A stretch of 56,375 nucleotides of DNA, taken from positions 1 to 56,375 of IMG/VR virus record IMGVR_UViG_3300045922_001059; one strand, given 5' to 3'. Below are positions 26,360 through 34,880 of the stretch, one piece after another. Source of the stretch: a virus. The number at the start of each line of letters is the position of its first letter. Position 1 is the first letter of the stretch. A model generated the notes under the pieces. It was given only the letters and a program-made list of their open reading frames with translations, searched no databases and was not told the DNA's origin. Made by a program: the position numbers and the translations under genes.

Positions 26360-29299
26360 TCAGGTCAGCCCCTGCTGCGTGCGCAGCGCAGTCACGATCT
26401 GTTCCCCCTGCCAGCCCAGGAACTGCAGCAGCTCCTGGGGCGACGCGAACCAGCGCGACTCCGGCTCGACCCGCCCGCTGAACCCGCCGATGCCGAACCC
26501 CAGCGCGGTCTGGACCTCGAAGGGGAGCCCCCACTCCGGCCGCACGGGGATCCCCTGCCGCCCCAGCCAGCGGAGCGCGTACTGGTAATACTTGAACGCG
26601 TAGCGGTGGTATTTGTTCGCCGGGGCGGCGTAGTGCTCGAAGTAGAGCAGCACCGCGTTGCGGAGGTGTTCGACCACCGGGTTGGTGACCCGCCCCCCGG
26701 CCTCCTCCAGCAGGATCTGCGCCAGGTTGATGTAGTCGCGCAGCACCAGCAGCGGCCCGAGCGCCCGCTCAGGGTGCCGCAGCCGGTCCTTGCGCAGCAG
26801 CGGCAGGTTGCGCTCGAAGCACTTGCGCCGCGTCTGCTCGGACGTCAGGTAGCCGAAGTGCGCGATGTGCACGTCGGGGAGCAGCAGGGAGGGCTGGACC
26901 TCGGTGTTGATCCCGTCCTCAACCTGCTCGTGTACCACGCCGGTGAACTGGTACCCGCGGTGGTTACGAAAGAGCCGCTGCGGCCGGTCGGCCTCGATGG
27001 GGTCCGGCGCGAGCAGCTGCAGGTGGTGCTGCTGGATGACGTAGGCGTTGTAGAACGACGCGGCGGTGGCGTACTTGCGCAGGTTGCGGTAGCCGACCAG
27101 CTGCTCGTCGAGGTCCTGCCAGTAGACCCACTCCGCCCGCGTCTCGCTGATGGACTGGTTGCGCCAGGCGCCGAAGTTCCCCAGCCCGTCCCCGTCCGGG
27201 TCCGGGTTCAGGCGCCGCACGTACACGCGCGGCCAGTACAGCCCCTCGTACTCCCGCGCGAACGCCGCCGTGCGGTCGGTGGACCCGCAGTCCCACAGCC
27301 AGATCTCGTCCACCACGCCGATGAGGGACTTGATCGTGCGGTGGACGTCGTTCTCCTCGTTCTTGGCGATGAGGCACGCGGCAATCGCCTCGTACGGGAC
27401 GGTCGTCAGGTGCTTCCGCCGGTAGTCCACGCGGCCCGTCTTCCGGCCGGGGCGGTGCTCGTAGACGACGAACCACCACCCCAGCAGGTCCCCCCAGGTG
27501 CTCAGCGAGGCCGGCGCGTAGTGGACCTGCTTGCCGTGCTTCTGGCCGAAGACCTCCTCGAGGTCGCGCAGCTCGAAGTGGTGGACGTGGTAGCGCTCCA
27601 GCTGCCCCGCGGGCACGTGGTAGCTGCCCGCCTCCCAGGGCCCGGAGGGCACGGTGAACACGACCGTGCCGCCCGGCCGGCAGTGCGCCTCGCAGGCGTC
27701 CACCAGGGTCCAGTAGTCGATGGTGTGCTCGAGGACCTCGGCGGCGATGACGACATCAAAGACCCGGCCCTCGGGCACCGCCCCCAGGTCGGCGCACAGA
27801 AATTCCAGCCGGTGGTCGAGCCCCTCCCGCCGCGCCTTGTCCGTCGCGTAGGCGATCAGCTGGGGCGAGAAGTCTACCCCCAGGGCGTAGCTGACGTCGG
27901 GCCGCTCCCGCAGCAGGTGCCCGAGCAGCGCCCCGGACCCGCAGCCGAGGTCGAGTACCGTGAGCGCCTGCCCGTCGCGCGGCGGCGGGAGGAGGTCCAG
28001 GAGCCGGCGGAAGCGGACGTTGAGGACGGCCCACTCGGTGTCCGGCACCGAGTGGTCGAAGTAGGCGTCCGGGCGGGCGTGGTGCGCCGTCAGGTGCGCG
28101 GCGATCTCCTCGTGCAGGTCCGCGTCCCCCCGCTCGAGGGCCAGCAGGTCGGCCGCGACCAGGTCGGAGTTGAACAGCAACCGCGCGCAGATCTGGCGCC
28201 CCATGGCCGCCCGCCGCTCCTCGAACAGCTGCCAGGCCCGCGCTTCCCACTCGGCGGCCACCTGCGCCCACTGGTAGCGGCGCTCGACCCACTCCCGCCC
28301 CTGCTTCTGGAGCCGGCGCGCGGTCAGCGGGTCCGTCAGCACCTGCAGGGTGCGCTGCACAAAGCGCTCGACGTAGGCGTCGTCCAGCGGCGGACCCGGG
28401 ACTTTCTCGTACGGGACGGTCTCGCGCAGCGCGAAGTTGTCGGTGGTGACGACCGGGACGCCCAGCGCCATCGCCTCCAGCGCGACCAGGCAGGAGATCT
28501 CCGGGAACGCCGTCGGGTAGGTCACCGCCGCGCAGGAGGAGAGCAGGCGGTAGTAGTCGGCCTTCGTGAGCGCCCCGTAGTCCGTCACGGCGCCGGGCGC
28601 CTGCTTGATCAGCCGGCTACAGTACGCGTAGAAGTCCTGCAGCTGCTGCGGGAAGGCCCAGCCCTCCATGTTGTAGCCGCAGATGGCCAGCTCGAGGTCC
28701 GGGTCCTGGCGCAGCAGCGCCGGCCAGACCCGCGTCAGTAACACGTCCAGCCCCCGCTCGGGGCGCGAGGCGTACAGCAGCCGCTTGGGGTGCTTCGTCC
28801 CCGTGCCATAGCGCCGCAGCAGCGCCAGGTCCACCCCGTTGCGCGAGGTCCACAGCAGCGGCGCGATCTCGGGGATCTCGGCGAGGTACGCCTGGCGGTG
28901 GAAGTCGGAGAGCGGCATCACCTGGGTCGTCTGGAACAGCGCGGCCGCCAGCTGGTGCGCGTGCGTCGGCATGTCGTGCAGCCACAGCCAGTTCATTTTC
29001 GTGCGCAGGGGGAGCGCGAGCACCGGGTAGAAGCGGCTGGCGATGAAGAGGTCCCACTCCTGGGCGCGGGCCTGCTGGGGGAACTCGCGGTAGTCGTCCC
29101 ACCGGACGCCGTCGACCACGCCTGGCTCGGAACACTTACAGAAGACCGTCACCCGGTGGCCGCGCCGGGCCAGCGCGTAGGCCATATGCCAGAGGGCGGA
29201 CTCGGAGCCGCCGATCGACTGCCGGTCGATCGGGCCGCCGGAGACCGTCAATCCCTCCGTGTAGAACGCAATCCATAGAGACGATGCACCGTCATTCAT
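26360..29299 (-). CDS. Three-domain glycosyltransferase-methyltransferase-glycosyltransferase
   Basis: About 979 residues from the ATG at 29299; a GTG 45 bases upstream has no ribosome site. Residues 1-365 are a GT4-type (GT-B) glycosyltransferase: GGSESALWHMAYALARRGH near residue 31 and the E-x7-E region FPEISCLVALEAMALGVPVV at 265-284. Residues 445-555 are a class I SAM methyltransferase with LDLGCGSG at 449-456 and GVDFS at 474-478. Residues about 640-850 are a GT2-like (GT-A) domain: ACLIAKNEEN at 641, LWDCGSTDRT at 668-677 and an acidic DLDE near 729. The fusion could build and methylate a glycan on virion proteins or on the host envelope. It sits between connector and tail genes, so a virion target is possible. 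The 5' untranslated part contains the palindrome CCCCTCGAGGGG (29314-29325). Confidence 0.88.
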   Translation of the reverse strand: MNDGASSLWIAFYTEGLTVSGGPIDRQSIGGSESALWHMAYALARRGHRVTVFCKCSEPGVVDGVRWDDYREFPQQARAQEWDLFIASRFYPVLALPLRTKMNWLWLHDMPTHAHQLAAALFQTTQVMPLSDFHRQAYLAEIPEIAPLLWTSRNGVDLALLRRYGTGTKHPKRLLYASRPERGLDVLLTRVWPALLRQDPDLELAICGYNMEGWAFPQQLQDFYAYCSRLIKQAPGAVTDYGALTKADYYRLLSSCAAVTYPTAFPEISCLVALEAMALGVPVVTTDNFALRETVPYEKVPGPPLDDAYVERFVQRTLQVLTDPLTARRLQKQGREWVERRYQWAQVAAEWEARAWQLFEERRAAMGRQICARLLFNSDLVAADLLALERGDADLHEEIAAHLTAHHARPDAYFDHSVPDTEWAVLNVRFRRLLDLLPPPRDGQALTVLDLGCGSGALLGHLLRERPDVSYALGVDFSPQLIAYATDKARREGLDHRLEFLCADLGAVPEGRVFDVVIAAEVLEHTIDYWTLVDACEAHCRPGGTVVFTVPSGPWEAGSYHVPAGQLERYHVHHFELRDLEEVFGQKHGKQVHYAPASLSTWGDLLGWWFVVYEHRPGRKTGRVDYRRKHLTTVPYEAIAACLIAKNEENDVHRTIKSLIGVVDEIWLWDCGSTDRTAAFAREYEGLYWPRVYVRRLNPDPDGDGLGNFGAWRNQSISETRAEWVYWQDLDEQLVGYRNLRKYATAASFYNAYVIQQHHLQLLAPDPIEADRPQRLFRNHRGYQFTGVVHEQVEDGINTEVQPSLLLPDVHIAHFGYLTSEQTRRKCFERNLPLLRKDRLRHPERALGPLLVLRDYINLAQILLEEAGGRVTNPVVEHLRNAVLLYFEHYAAPANKYHRYAFKYYQYALRWLGRQGIPVRPEWGLPFEVQTALGFGIGGFSGRVEPESRWFASPQELLQFLGWQGEQIVTALRTQQGLT

Positions 29300-29436
29300 C
29301 GATGATCTCGCCGCCCCTCGAGGGGGTCGATACTGACTCAGCACAGACGACTATCTCTCGAACCGCCTATCCGTGGGGCCTCAGAACGGGCCAGTCCGGC
29401 GCCGCGCTGCCTCCCTGAGGATCGCGCCCGCCATCG

Positions 29437-29886
29437 TCATCCGGCGCCGCCGAGCCGGACCGGGGCCGCGGGCACACGCGCCGCTACTTTCCGGATCATG
29501 ACACGTCCGGGTTCTGTCAGGACGGCTGCGGCCAGCGGCAGCCCGGTCGGATTCGCCATGGTCGCGGAAAATGCCCCCATCGCCCTGCCAATGGCACGGG
29601 CCGGTCGATAGAAGGGCAAAGATTCAACACCGGCCCGATACGTACCCTCGACATCGTACCGGAACCGCTGTGCCGTATCCTTCGCCAGTCGCCAGGTGCG
29701 CCGCCGGCTGCCATACGGGCCATACTGGCCCAGGCCCCGGAGGATCTCTTTGCGTAGACCACCCGGGAGACCCTTGACATACCGCCGTCTCGTGCGGAGT
29801 TCCTGGAGTGCTAACCGCCGGACAGGCGCCACCAGCTTCAGCGCCCTTCGCAACGCGACCCCTAATCGTGCCACCCTCACAGCCAT
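29437..29886 (-). CDS. Arg-rich basic protein, head-tail region
   Basis: 149 residues, strongly basic, with many Arg pairs (RTRRRYVKG, SRRRTWRLAK) and an Ala/Pro-rich C-terminal half with a weakly hydrophobic stretch (ATMANPTGLPLAAAVL). No recognised domain. It belongs in style to the set of basic proteins scattered from here to 51 kb. A non-coding gap of about 137 bases separates it from the glycosyltransferase start, without a clear promoter. It may be a DNA-associated or internal virion protein; that is only a guess. Confidence 0.55.
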   Translation of the reverse strand: MAVRVARLGVALRRALKLVAPVRRLALQELRTRRRYVKGLPGGLRKEILRGLGQYGPYGSRRRTWRLAKDTAQRFRYDVEGTYRAGVESLPFYRPARAIGRAMGAFSATMANPTGLPLAAAVLTEPGRVMIRKVAARVPAAPVRLGGAG

Positions 29887-29914
29887 CTGCGGCGCTCGCG
29901 GCGCCGATTCATCC

Positions 29915-30319
29915 TCATCTCCCCGCCCGCGGGGCGAAGAGGTCTCCCAGGACCCGCTGCCCCAGGGTGGTCAGGCGGGCGCGGTGGTGGTCGGTCACGC
30001 GGGTCAGGTATTTCGGCCCCCGCCCGCCTTCCGGGGTGCCCTCGGAGACGCGCCCGTCGGGGTCTTCGTGCACCGCCCAGGCGTACGGCGCCGTCGGCCC
30101 GCCCACGACCAGCGTCCCGCTCACCTGCGTCGCGTCCGGGGCCGGGGCCCGGTCGATCTCGACGCGGACCGAGTCGCGCAGTGTCCCGGTCCGCACCGGC
30201 ACGTTTTCGCGTACCCGCTCCGCGAGAAACTCGAGTTCTTGCTTGAGTGTGCGGGCCGCGCGGGGCGGCAGACCCTGTGCGGCGGCCTCCAGCCGCGCGA
30301 CCCACGCGTCAACCGTCAT
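29915..30319 (-). CDS. HK97 gp10-like neck / tail completion protein
   Basis: 134 residues. The helix LKQELEFLAERVRENVPVRTGTLRDSV contains the VP-x-RTG-x-LR-x-S signature of HK97 gp10-like proteins, and YAWAVHEDPDG plus GPKYLTR match the later conserved parts of that family. These proteins join head and tail. The ATG overlaps the next upstream gene's stop (ATGA at 30316-30319). Gene order with the connectors at 31429-32393 fits. Confidence 0.82.
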   Translation of the reverse strand: MTVDAWVARLEAAAQGLPPRAARTLKQELEFLAERVRENVPVRTGTLRDSVRVEIDRAPAPDATQVSGTLVVGGPTAPYAWAVHEDPDGRVSEGTPEGGRGPKYLTRVTDHHRARLTTLGQRVLGDLFAPRAGR

Positions 30320-30657
30320 GGCCGACCAGGCGTGCGCCCGCTAGGCCAGCGCGCGAAGCCCGCGGCCAATCGCTCCGGCCCCGCGGAGCCCGGTGAAGAA
30401 CCGGCCGGCACTGTGAGACGCGCCACGGCACGCCGGAACGGGCCGGTCCGTTTCAACAGCCACCGGATCGCCCGCGCCCGGCGCGTGACGCGCGCCATTC
30501 CCCTCTCCCCGGTCTGCCGGGCCAGGAAGGCGCGCCCGCGTGCCGTGCCGAGCAGGGCCGCGCCCCCTGCCCCACCCAGCCCCAGGACGATCAGTGCCCG
30601 CCGCACCCGCCCGCGCCGGCGGGTGATATACTTGCCGCTGTTGTAGCTTCGATACAT
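30316..30657 (-). CDS. Arg-rich single-membrane-segment protein
   Basis: About 113 residues from the ATG at 30657, which has GGAGG five bases upstream; a GTG two codons earlier is less well placed. After a short Tyr/Arg-rich N-terminus (YRSYNSGKYITRRR) comes a Gly/Ala-rich hydrophobic segment (ALIVLGLGGAGGAALLG, about residues 19-35), then a long Arg-rich tail. The pattern of basic stretch plus glycine-rich membrane segment recurs in many neighbours here. Function unknown. Confidence 0.6.
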   Translation of the reverse strand: MYRSYNSGKYITRRRGRVRRALIVLGLGGAGGAALLGTARGRAFLARQTGERGMARVTRRARAIRWLLKRTGPFRRAVARLTVPAGSSPGSAGPERLAAGFARWPSGRTPGRP

Positions 30658-30669
30658 CTTCACCTCCGT

Positions 30670-30966
30670 CTAAATCATTTCTAGCATGAGGCGCTGCCCG
30701 AACCGCGTCCGGAACAGCCGCTCGAGCCCCCTGCGCCCCAGGCGCGTGGTCTTCGCCTTCCCCATCCAGTCGGCCAGGGTCGAGCGCGTCGCGTCCCACA
30801 GGCGGGCGCGGAGGGGGAGCCGGGGCACGCGGGCACGCCGGGCGCGGGCGCGGAGGACGGCCGCGGTGGCCGCCCCCCCACCCAGGCCCCCCGGTAGCAC
30901 TGCCGCCACACGGCGGCGGTCCCGCCGCGCCCGGACCGGCCTCCCCGTCACCCGTCGCGCTGTCAT
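30670..30966 (-). CDS. Arg-rich single-membrane-segment protein
   Basis: About 98 residues from the ATG at 30966, which overlaps the upstream stop as TGATG. It begins with MTARRVTGRPVRARRDRRR, followed by a Gly/Ala hydrophobic stretch (VLPGGLGGGAATAAVL, residues about 23-38) and an Arg-rich helical C-terminus (GLERLFRTRFGQRLMLEMI). The frame stays open upstream only because of high GC. Same style as its neighbours; no known family. Confidence 0.6.
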   Translation of the reverse strand: MTARRVTGRPVRARRDRRRVAAVLPGGLGGGAATAAVLRARARRARVPRLPLRARLWDATRSTLADWMGKAKTTRLGRRGLERLFRTRFGQRLMLEMI

Positions 30967-31418
30967 CAGTAGTAGCCCCCTTCCTGCGGCCGGCGGGTCG
31001 CGTAATAGAGCCCGCCCGCGCCCGCGAGCGCCCCTGTGCCGACCAGCAGGCGGGACGGCGTCACGATCCGCCAGAGCCGGGATGAGCGGCGACTCCCGCG
31101 GGCGCGGGCGGTGCGCCCGCGGGCGATGTCCAGGCTGTATATCGGCAGCCTGCCCCGTTTCGAGACGGGCAGCAGGGGCCGGCCCAGCCGGCGGCGGCTG
31201 CGCTGGATGCGCTTGAGGGCGCTCAGGCCCCACGGCGACCGGATCCGCCCGGTCTGTTTCAGTTCCCGGAGCAGCCCGAAGGCCGCCCGCTCGGTGCGGG
31301 CCACCCGCCGGCCGGCCCGCCACAGCCTGAAGCCGGTGAGCGGCCGGGCCCGCCGCACCCGAGTGAAGGCGGGCGCCACCCGCCCCGCAATCCGTCGTAT
31401 CGCCGCTGCTAGCGCCAT
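30966..31418 (-). CDS. Arg-rich protein with C-terminal membrane segment
   Basis: 150 residues; ATG at 31418 has GAGGGA eight bases before it. The first 115 residues are highly basic (RRIAGRVAPAFTRVRRAR, IQRSRRRLGR). A hydrophobic Gly-rich segment (LLVGTGALAGAGGLYYA) lies near the C-terminus. Its stop overlaps the start of the next gene. It lies between two head-tail connector genes, an unusual place for membrane proteins unless they are virion components. Confidence 0.6.
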   Translation of the reverse strand: MALAAAIRRIAGRVAPAFTRVRRARPLTGFRLWRAGRRVARTERAAFGLLRELKQTGRIRSPWGLSALKRIQRSRRRLGRPLLPVSKRGRLPIYSLDIARGRTARARGSRRSSRLWRIVTPSRLLVGTGALAGAGGLYYATRRPQEGGYY

Positions 31419-31428
31419 ACCGTGTCCC

Positions 31429-31809
31429 TCACTGCACCACGCAGAAGGCCGTCCGCAGGAGCTGCCCGTAGCGTGGCGTGTTACTGTCGTCGATGTGCAC
31501 GATGACGGCCCCCGCCAGGAGCACCGTCCCGTCCAGGTCGCGCCCCTGCTCGAGCCGGTCTCCGAGGCCGAGCGGCTCGCGGCCGGGGAAAAACACCTGC
31601 CAGCTGACCTGCACCTCTGTGCCCTGCGGCGTCACGATCCGCCGCGGCGCCCCGTCGATAAAGCACGGGACGTTCTCCCGCGGCGCCCCGTAGGCCATCT
31701 GGCCAAACTCGTTCTGGCCCGTCGCGGGGAGGACGGTCACCCGGTGGGTGAGCGTCTCCCGCACCATCCGCTGCCACTGGGCGTCGACCGGGTGGCGTGA
31801 GAGCGGCAT
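31429..31809 (-). CDS. Head closure / stopper-like protein
   Basis: 126 residues, AGGGGG before the ATG. It is beta-rich (HRVTVLPAT, EVQVSWQVFFPG, GAVIVHIDDSN), with GREPLGLGDRLEQGRDLDG in the middle, a pattern seen in head-tail stopper proteins of siphoviruses (OB-fold-like). It follows the connector at 31818-32393 and precedes the gp10-like gene in the normal connector order. The assignment is by pattern and order. Confidence 0.65.
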   Translation of the reverse strand: MPLSRHPVDAQWQRMVRETLTHRVTVLPATGQNEFGQMAYGAPRENVPCFIDGAPRRIVTPQGTEVQVSWQVFFPGREPLGLGDRLEQGRDLDGTVLLAGAVIVHIDDSNTPRYGQLLRTAFCVVQ

Positions 31810-31817
31810 CCGGCCCC

Positions 31818-32393
31818 CTACGACAGCTGCGAGAGCCCGCCCGCGTCCCCGCGGACGATGCGGGTCGCCCCCTTGTAGTACCGCAGCAGGTCCCAGGCCT
31901 CCGGGCAGAGGACCTGGTCGGGCTCGCCGTACCCGAACGACTCGCTAAATTTCACGCCCCGCCCGACCGAGCGGATGCCGCGGAACTGGTCTTCCCGGTG
32001 CGCGTGGCGGCCCGCCTGGCGCAGGAGGAAGAGGGCCTGCTCGCAGCACGCCTGCTCCACCCGCAGCCGCTGGCGGCGCAGGTACTCATCCTGCTCCGCG
32101 AACGAGAAAAACGTCGCGTCCGGCACGGCGCGCGTCACCACATTGTAGGAGAACTGGAACCCTGGGGGGACCCGGGGGAACTCGCGCAGCTGGTTGTAAA
32201 AGAAGCGCTGGCCGTGCCAGCGCCGGGCGTCGATGTTGAGGGCGGCGCGCGTAAGCGCCGCCTCCCGCTGCGCCGTCGTCGCCTGGTCCCACTCGTCGAA
32301 GAAGACGTGCGCGGCGCGGATGTACGAGTCGGCCCGGACCTCGGTGATGTACGTCACCGCGTCGCGGCCGCCCCAGGTGTCATCCAGCGCCAT
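31818..32393 (-). CDS. DnaT-like / head-tail adaptor protein
   Basis: 191 residues. The N-terminal EVRADSYIRAAHVFFDEW, AQREAALTRAALNIDA and RRWHGQRFFYNQLREFPR segments match, from memory, the DnaT-like family that sits at the head-tail adaptor position in many phages (W-x-G-x(n)-Q-x-L-x-FPR). The C-terminal half is helical with several Tyr and Arg. It overlaps the upstream gene by 14 bases and lies next to the major capsid gene, which supports an adaptor role on the portal. Confidence 0.75.
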   Translation of the reverse strand: MALDDTWGGRDAVTYITEVRADSYIRAAHVFFDEWDQATTAQREAALTRAALNIDARRWHGQRFFYNQLREFPRVPPGFQFSYNVVTRAVPDATFFSFAEQDEYLRRQRLRVEQACCEQALFLLRQAGRHAHREDQFRGIRSVGRGVKFSESFGYGEPDQVLCPEAWDLLRYYKGATRIVRGDAGGLSQLS

Positions 32394-32601
32394 GGCCCGC
32401 CCGGCACGCGTCGATCAGCGCGATCGCCTGGTCGATCTCTTCCTTCCACCGCCGCAAGGCGTAGGGCTGCACAAGGCAGCCGCTCTGCCCGATGTCTACC
32501 GCCACCGCGTAGAGGAGGGCGCGCGCCGCGCCGAGCTGGGCGTCGCCCGCCTCCCTGTCCGGACGGCCTTCCTCGCGCGGGGCCGCCGCGACCTTCGCCA
32601 T
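32380..32601 (-). CDS. Small helical protein after capsid gene
   Basis: 73 residues with AAAGGG before the ATG. It has an acidic-basic N-terminus and a helical rest (LGAARALLYAVAVDIGQ, WKEEIDQAIALIDACRAG). No known motif. Its end overlaps the DnaT-like gene start by 14 bases, suggesting translational coupling. It might be a small head accessory or adaptor partner. Confidence 0.6.
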   Translation of the reverse strand: MAKVAAAPREEGRPDREAGDAQLGAARALLYAVAVDIGQSGCLVQPYALRRWKEEIDQAIALIDACRAGHGAG

Positions 32602-32624
32602 GCCATGCCCTTTCCGGCCCTACG

Positions 32625-33857
32625 TTACGGCGCCTGGAGCAGCCGCTGCCCGGACGCCGGCGCCAGGCTCGCGAAGCTCACCTGCGCCATCCCGGCCTCG
32701 TTCTTGTGGACGAGGGTGTACTCGCCCACGACCATCCCCTTCTCGGCGTCGCCCGTCTTGGCCACCGGCTCGTAGTGGAAGCTGCGCCCCGCGACCGGCG
32801 GCACCGCCAGGCGCCCCGTGGCCAGGATGAGCGCCGCGTGCGGCGGCATCCAGCGGCTCAGCAGCACCCGGTAGAGCCCGTACGTGTTCTCATAAGAGGT
32901 CAGGTTGTTACTGAAGATGGTCTCCTGGTTGGCGACGCGGATCCGCTGGTTGTTCAGCTGGTCAAAGCGCCGCTTCACCTCGACCCCGCAGATGATCAGG
33001 TTGAGATCCGTCCCGCCCTGCACCCACGCCGCCCGCACGGCCTCGTCGATCCGCGCCTCGAAGAACTGCAGCGTGGTGGTGCCGAAGTCCGTGCCGATGC
33101 TGGACACGCTGACCACGTTGGTGGCGATGGCCTGCATGAGCCCGCGCATGGTCCGCACGTTGGCCGGCGAGCCGATCGAGTTGCCGGACAGCCGGCTGAG
33201 GATGACCGCCTTCTCCAGGTCCCGCAGCGCCTCCGCCAGCCGGCGCTGGATCTGGTGGTCCATCTCGTTCTCTATGCCGCCGTGCTGGTTGACCGCCAGC
33301 ATGGTGCCGGAGACGATGACGTCCTTCTTGAAGATGTGCGTGAAGTTGCCGATGCGCGGCCGGGGCCGCGAGATGTCCGTCACCACGTCGGCGCCGTCCA
33401 CCGCCGCGTCGCTGACCACGGTGATGAACTCGCCCGCGCCGAAACTGTTGGCGCTCGTCCCGGCGAAGGCGCGGATCACCACGATGGTCGGGTCATCCAC
33501 CGACTTGATCTGCATGTACTCGCCGCCGGCCGCCTCGGGCGCGCGCAGGAGCTGCCCCCGCTGCAGGAACGCGGCCAGGCCGCCCTTGATGACCAGGGCG
33601 GTGTCCGCGGTGGTCGAGGCCACCGCGACGGAGTTGATGATCGCGTTGGGGGCGAGCTCTTCCTCCTGCCACTCGTGAAACACGTTGCGGGCAGGGAACA
33701 GCGCGTCCCCGATAATGTTGAGGAGCGGGGTCTCGCGCGGGGAGATCAGCGAGACCAGGTCATGGACGTCCTCCTTAATCCCGGAGAAGACCCCGGGGTC
33801 ATGGACGGCACGTCCGGTAAAGAGCCCCCCACCTAATTGGGTGTTTTCCAGTGGCAT
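32625..33857 (-). CDS. Major capsid protein (SU10/DUF5309-like)
   Basis: 410 residues. It begins MPLENTQLGGGLFTGR and has DVHDLVSLISPRETPLLNII, the N-terminal signature (I-x-P-x-x-TPL) of the SU10-type major capsid family with an HK97 fold. VFHEWQEEELAPNA, the beta-rich middle (VIKGGLAAFLQRGQLLRAP) and RVANQETIFSNNLTSYENTYG further support it. It follows the scaffold gene and precedes the connector genes. No long N-terminal delta domain is visible, in keeping with a separate scaffold protein. Confidence 0.9.
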   Translation of the reverse strand: MPLENTQLGGGLFTGRAVHDPGVFSGIKEDVHDLVSLISPRETPLLNIIGDALFPARNVFHEWQEEELAPNAIINSVAVASTTADTALVIKGGLAAFLQRGQLLRAPEAAGGEYMQIKSVDDPTIVVIRAFAGTSANSFGAGEFITVVSDAAVDGADVVTDISRPRPRIGNFTHIFKKDVIVSGTMLAVNQHGGIENEMDHQIQRRLAEALRDLEKAVILSRLSGNSIGSPANVRTMRGLMQAIATNVVSVSSIGTDFGTTTLQFFEARIDEAVRAAWVQGGTDLNLIICGVEVKRRFDQLNNQRIRVANQETIFSNNLTSYENTYGLYRVLLSRWMPPHAALILATGRLAVPPVAGRSFHYEPVAKTGDAEKGMVVGEYTLVHKNEAGMAQVSFASLAPASGQRLLQAP

Positions 33858-33898
33858 CCCACATCATTCCGCCTCTCGCGCCCGTCACGGCAGGAGGT

Positions 33899-34807
33899 CT
33901 ATGCTGCCTTAGTCTGCTTCTCGAGTTCTTGGACGCGGCGCTTGGCCCGCATGTACGCGGCCGTCGCCGCCTGGTCGTAGGGCCGCGCGCGGGCGTCCTC
34001 GTAGGCCTTCTCCATCGCCTCGCGGGCGACCTTGAGGGCCTCCTGGGGCGTCTCCTCACGACCCCCCGCCGCGCCGGACCCGCCCCCCGCGGCCGCCGGC
34101 CGGCGGAGCCAGTCCGGGCAGAGTTCGACCACCTTGGGGTTGAGCCGCGTGCCGACCCGAATGTCGATCAGTTTGCCGTCCGGGAGCCGGAGCCGGTGCT
34201 GCTGCAGCTTCTCGTCCCAGACGAGGTCTTCCTGGAAGTAGCGCCGCACCCCCTCGGCGTCGATCGCGTCGAGGTCGGCGGCCAGCGCCGCCAGGAGCGA
34301 CCGCTTGTCCGCCTCCCGCCGCGCCTCGGCGTTGGCGCGACTCTCCTCCTCGGCCCGCTTGCGCAGCTGCTGCTCCTCCTCGCGCGCCTTCTTCAGCTGG
34401 TCGAGCTCCTGCAGGAGCACCTGCTGGGTCTGCCGGGCCTTGAAATCCCGCTCGACCAGCGACTGCCACAGCCGCCGGTCGCTCTCCGTGCGCACCCAGG
34501 CCGGGGGCTGCATCTCTTTGCGCAGCTCGTCCAGGGAGTTCGCCGGGGGCGGCGGCTCGTCATCGGCGGTCAGCTGTTGGAGGAACTCTTCGTAGCCGGA
34601 GAGCTTTTTCTTGGACTCGGCGAGCTCTGTGCGAACCGTCTCGAGCTCTTTCGTCCAGGTGTCTTGCGCCTGGGTGAGCAGGTCCTTCGCGATCCCCCGC
34701 GCGATCTCCTGCGCGAGCGCGCGCACCTGCTCTTCAGACGGAGCCGGCGAGGGGGTTGGCGTCGGGGGCGGGGAGGACTGGGAAGGCCCCGCGGGTGCTT
34801 GTGCCAT
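33899..34807 (-). CDS. Capsid scaffolding-like protein
   Basis: 302 residues. A Pro/Ser-rich start (SPPPTPTPSPAPSEEQ) is followed by long helices (AQEIARGIAKDLLTQAQDTW, KELETVRTELAESKKKL) and a coiled coil near residues 135-185 (LLQELDQLKKAREEEQQLRK). The C-terminus is helical and basic. Composition, coiled coil and its place between portal and major capsid genes fit an internal scaffold. It is the first gene after promoter P3. No protease domain is seen. Confidence 0.75.
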   Translation of the reverse strand: MAQAPAGPSQSSPPPTPTPSPAPSEEQVRALAQEIARGIAKDLLTQAQDTWTKELETVRTELAESKKKLSGYEEFLQQLTADDEPPPPANSLDELRKEMQPPAWVRTESDRRLWQSLVERDFKARQTQQVLLQELDQLKKAREEEQQLRKRAEEESRANAEARREADKRSLLAALAADLDAIDAEGVRRYFQEDLVWDEKLQQHRLRLPDGKLIDIRVGTRLNPKVVELCPDWLRRPAAAGGGSGAAGGREETPQEALKVAREAMEKAYEDARARPYDQAATAAYMRAKRRVQELEKQTKAA

Positions 34808-34821
34808 CAGTCGTCATCGCC

Positions 34822-34866
34822 GTCTCTCGCGGAGATCTGGTCCTGCCGCCGTTGTAGCATAGCCGC
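34822..34866 (-). promoter_or_regulatory. Promoter with conserved 5' leader hairpin (P3)
   Basis: Minus strand: TGC-TACAAC at 34860-34852 (extended -10-like), then ten bases later the leader CCAGATCTCCGCGAGAGACG at 34841-34822. Near-copies occur at 25892-25911 and 8868-8888. TTGTGA at about 34880-34875 could serve as a -35, 18 bases from TACAAC. It lies in the 73-base gap between portal and scaffold genes, so it would drive scaffold, capsid and connector genes. Confidence 0.6.
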
Positions 34867-34880
34867 AGCCCGCCTCACAA

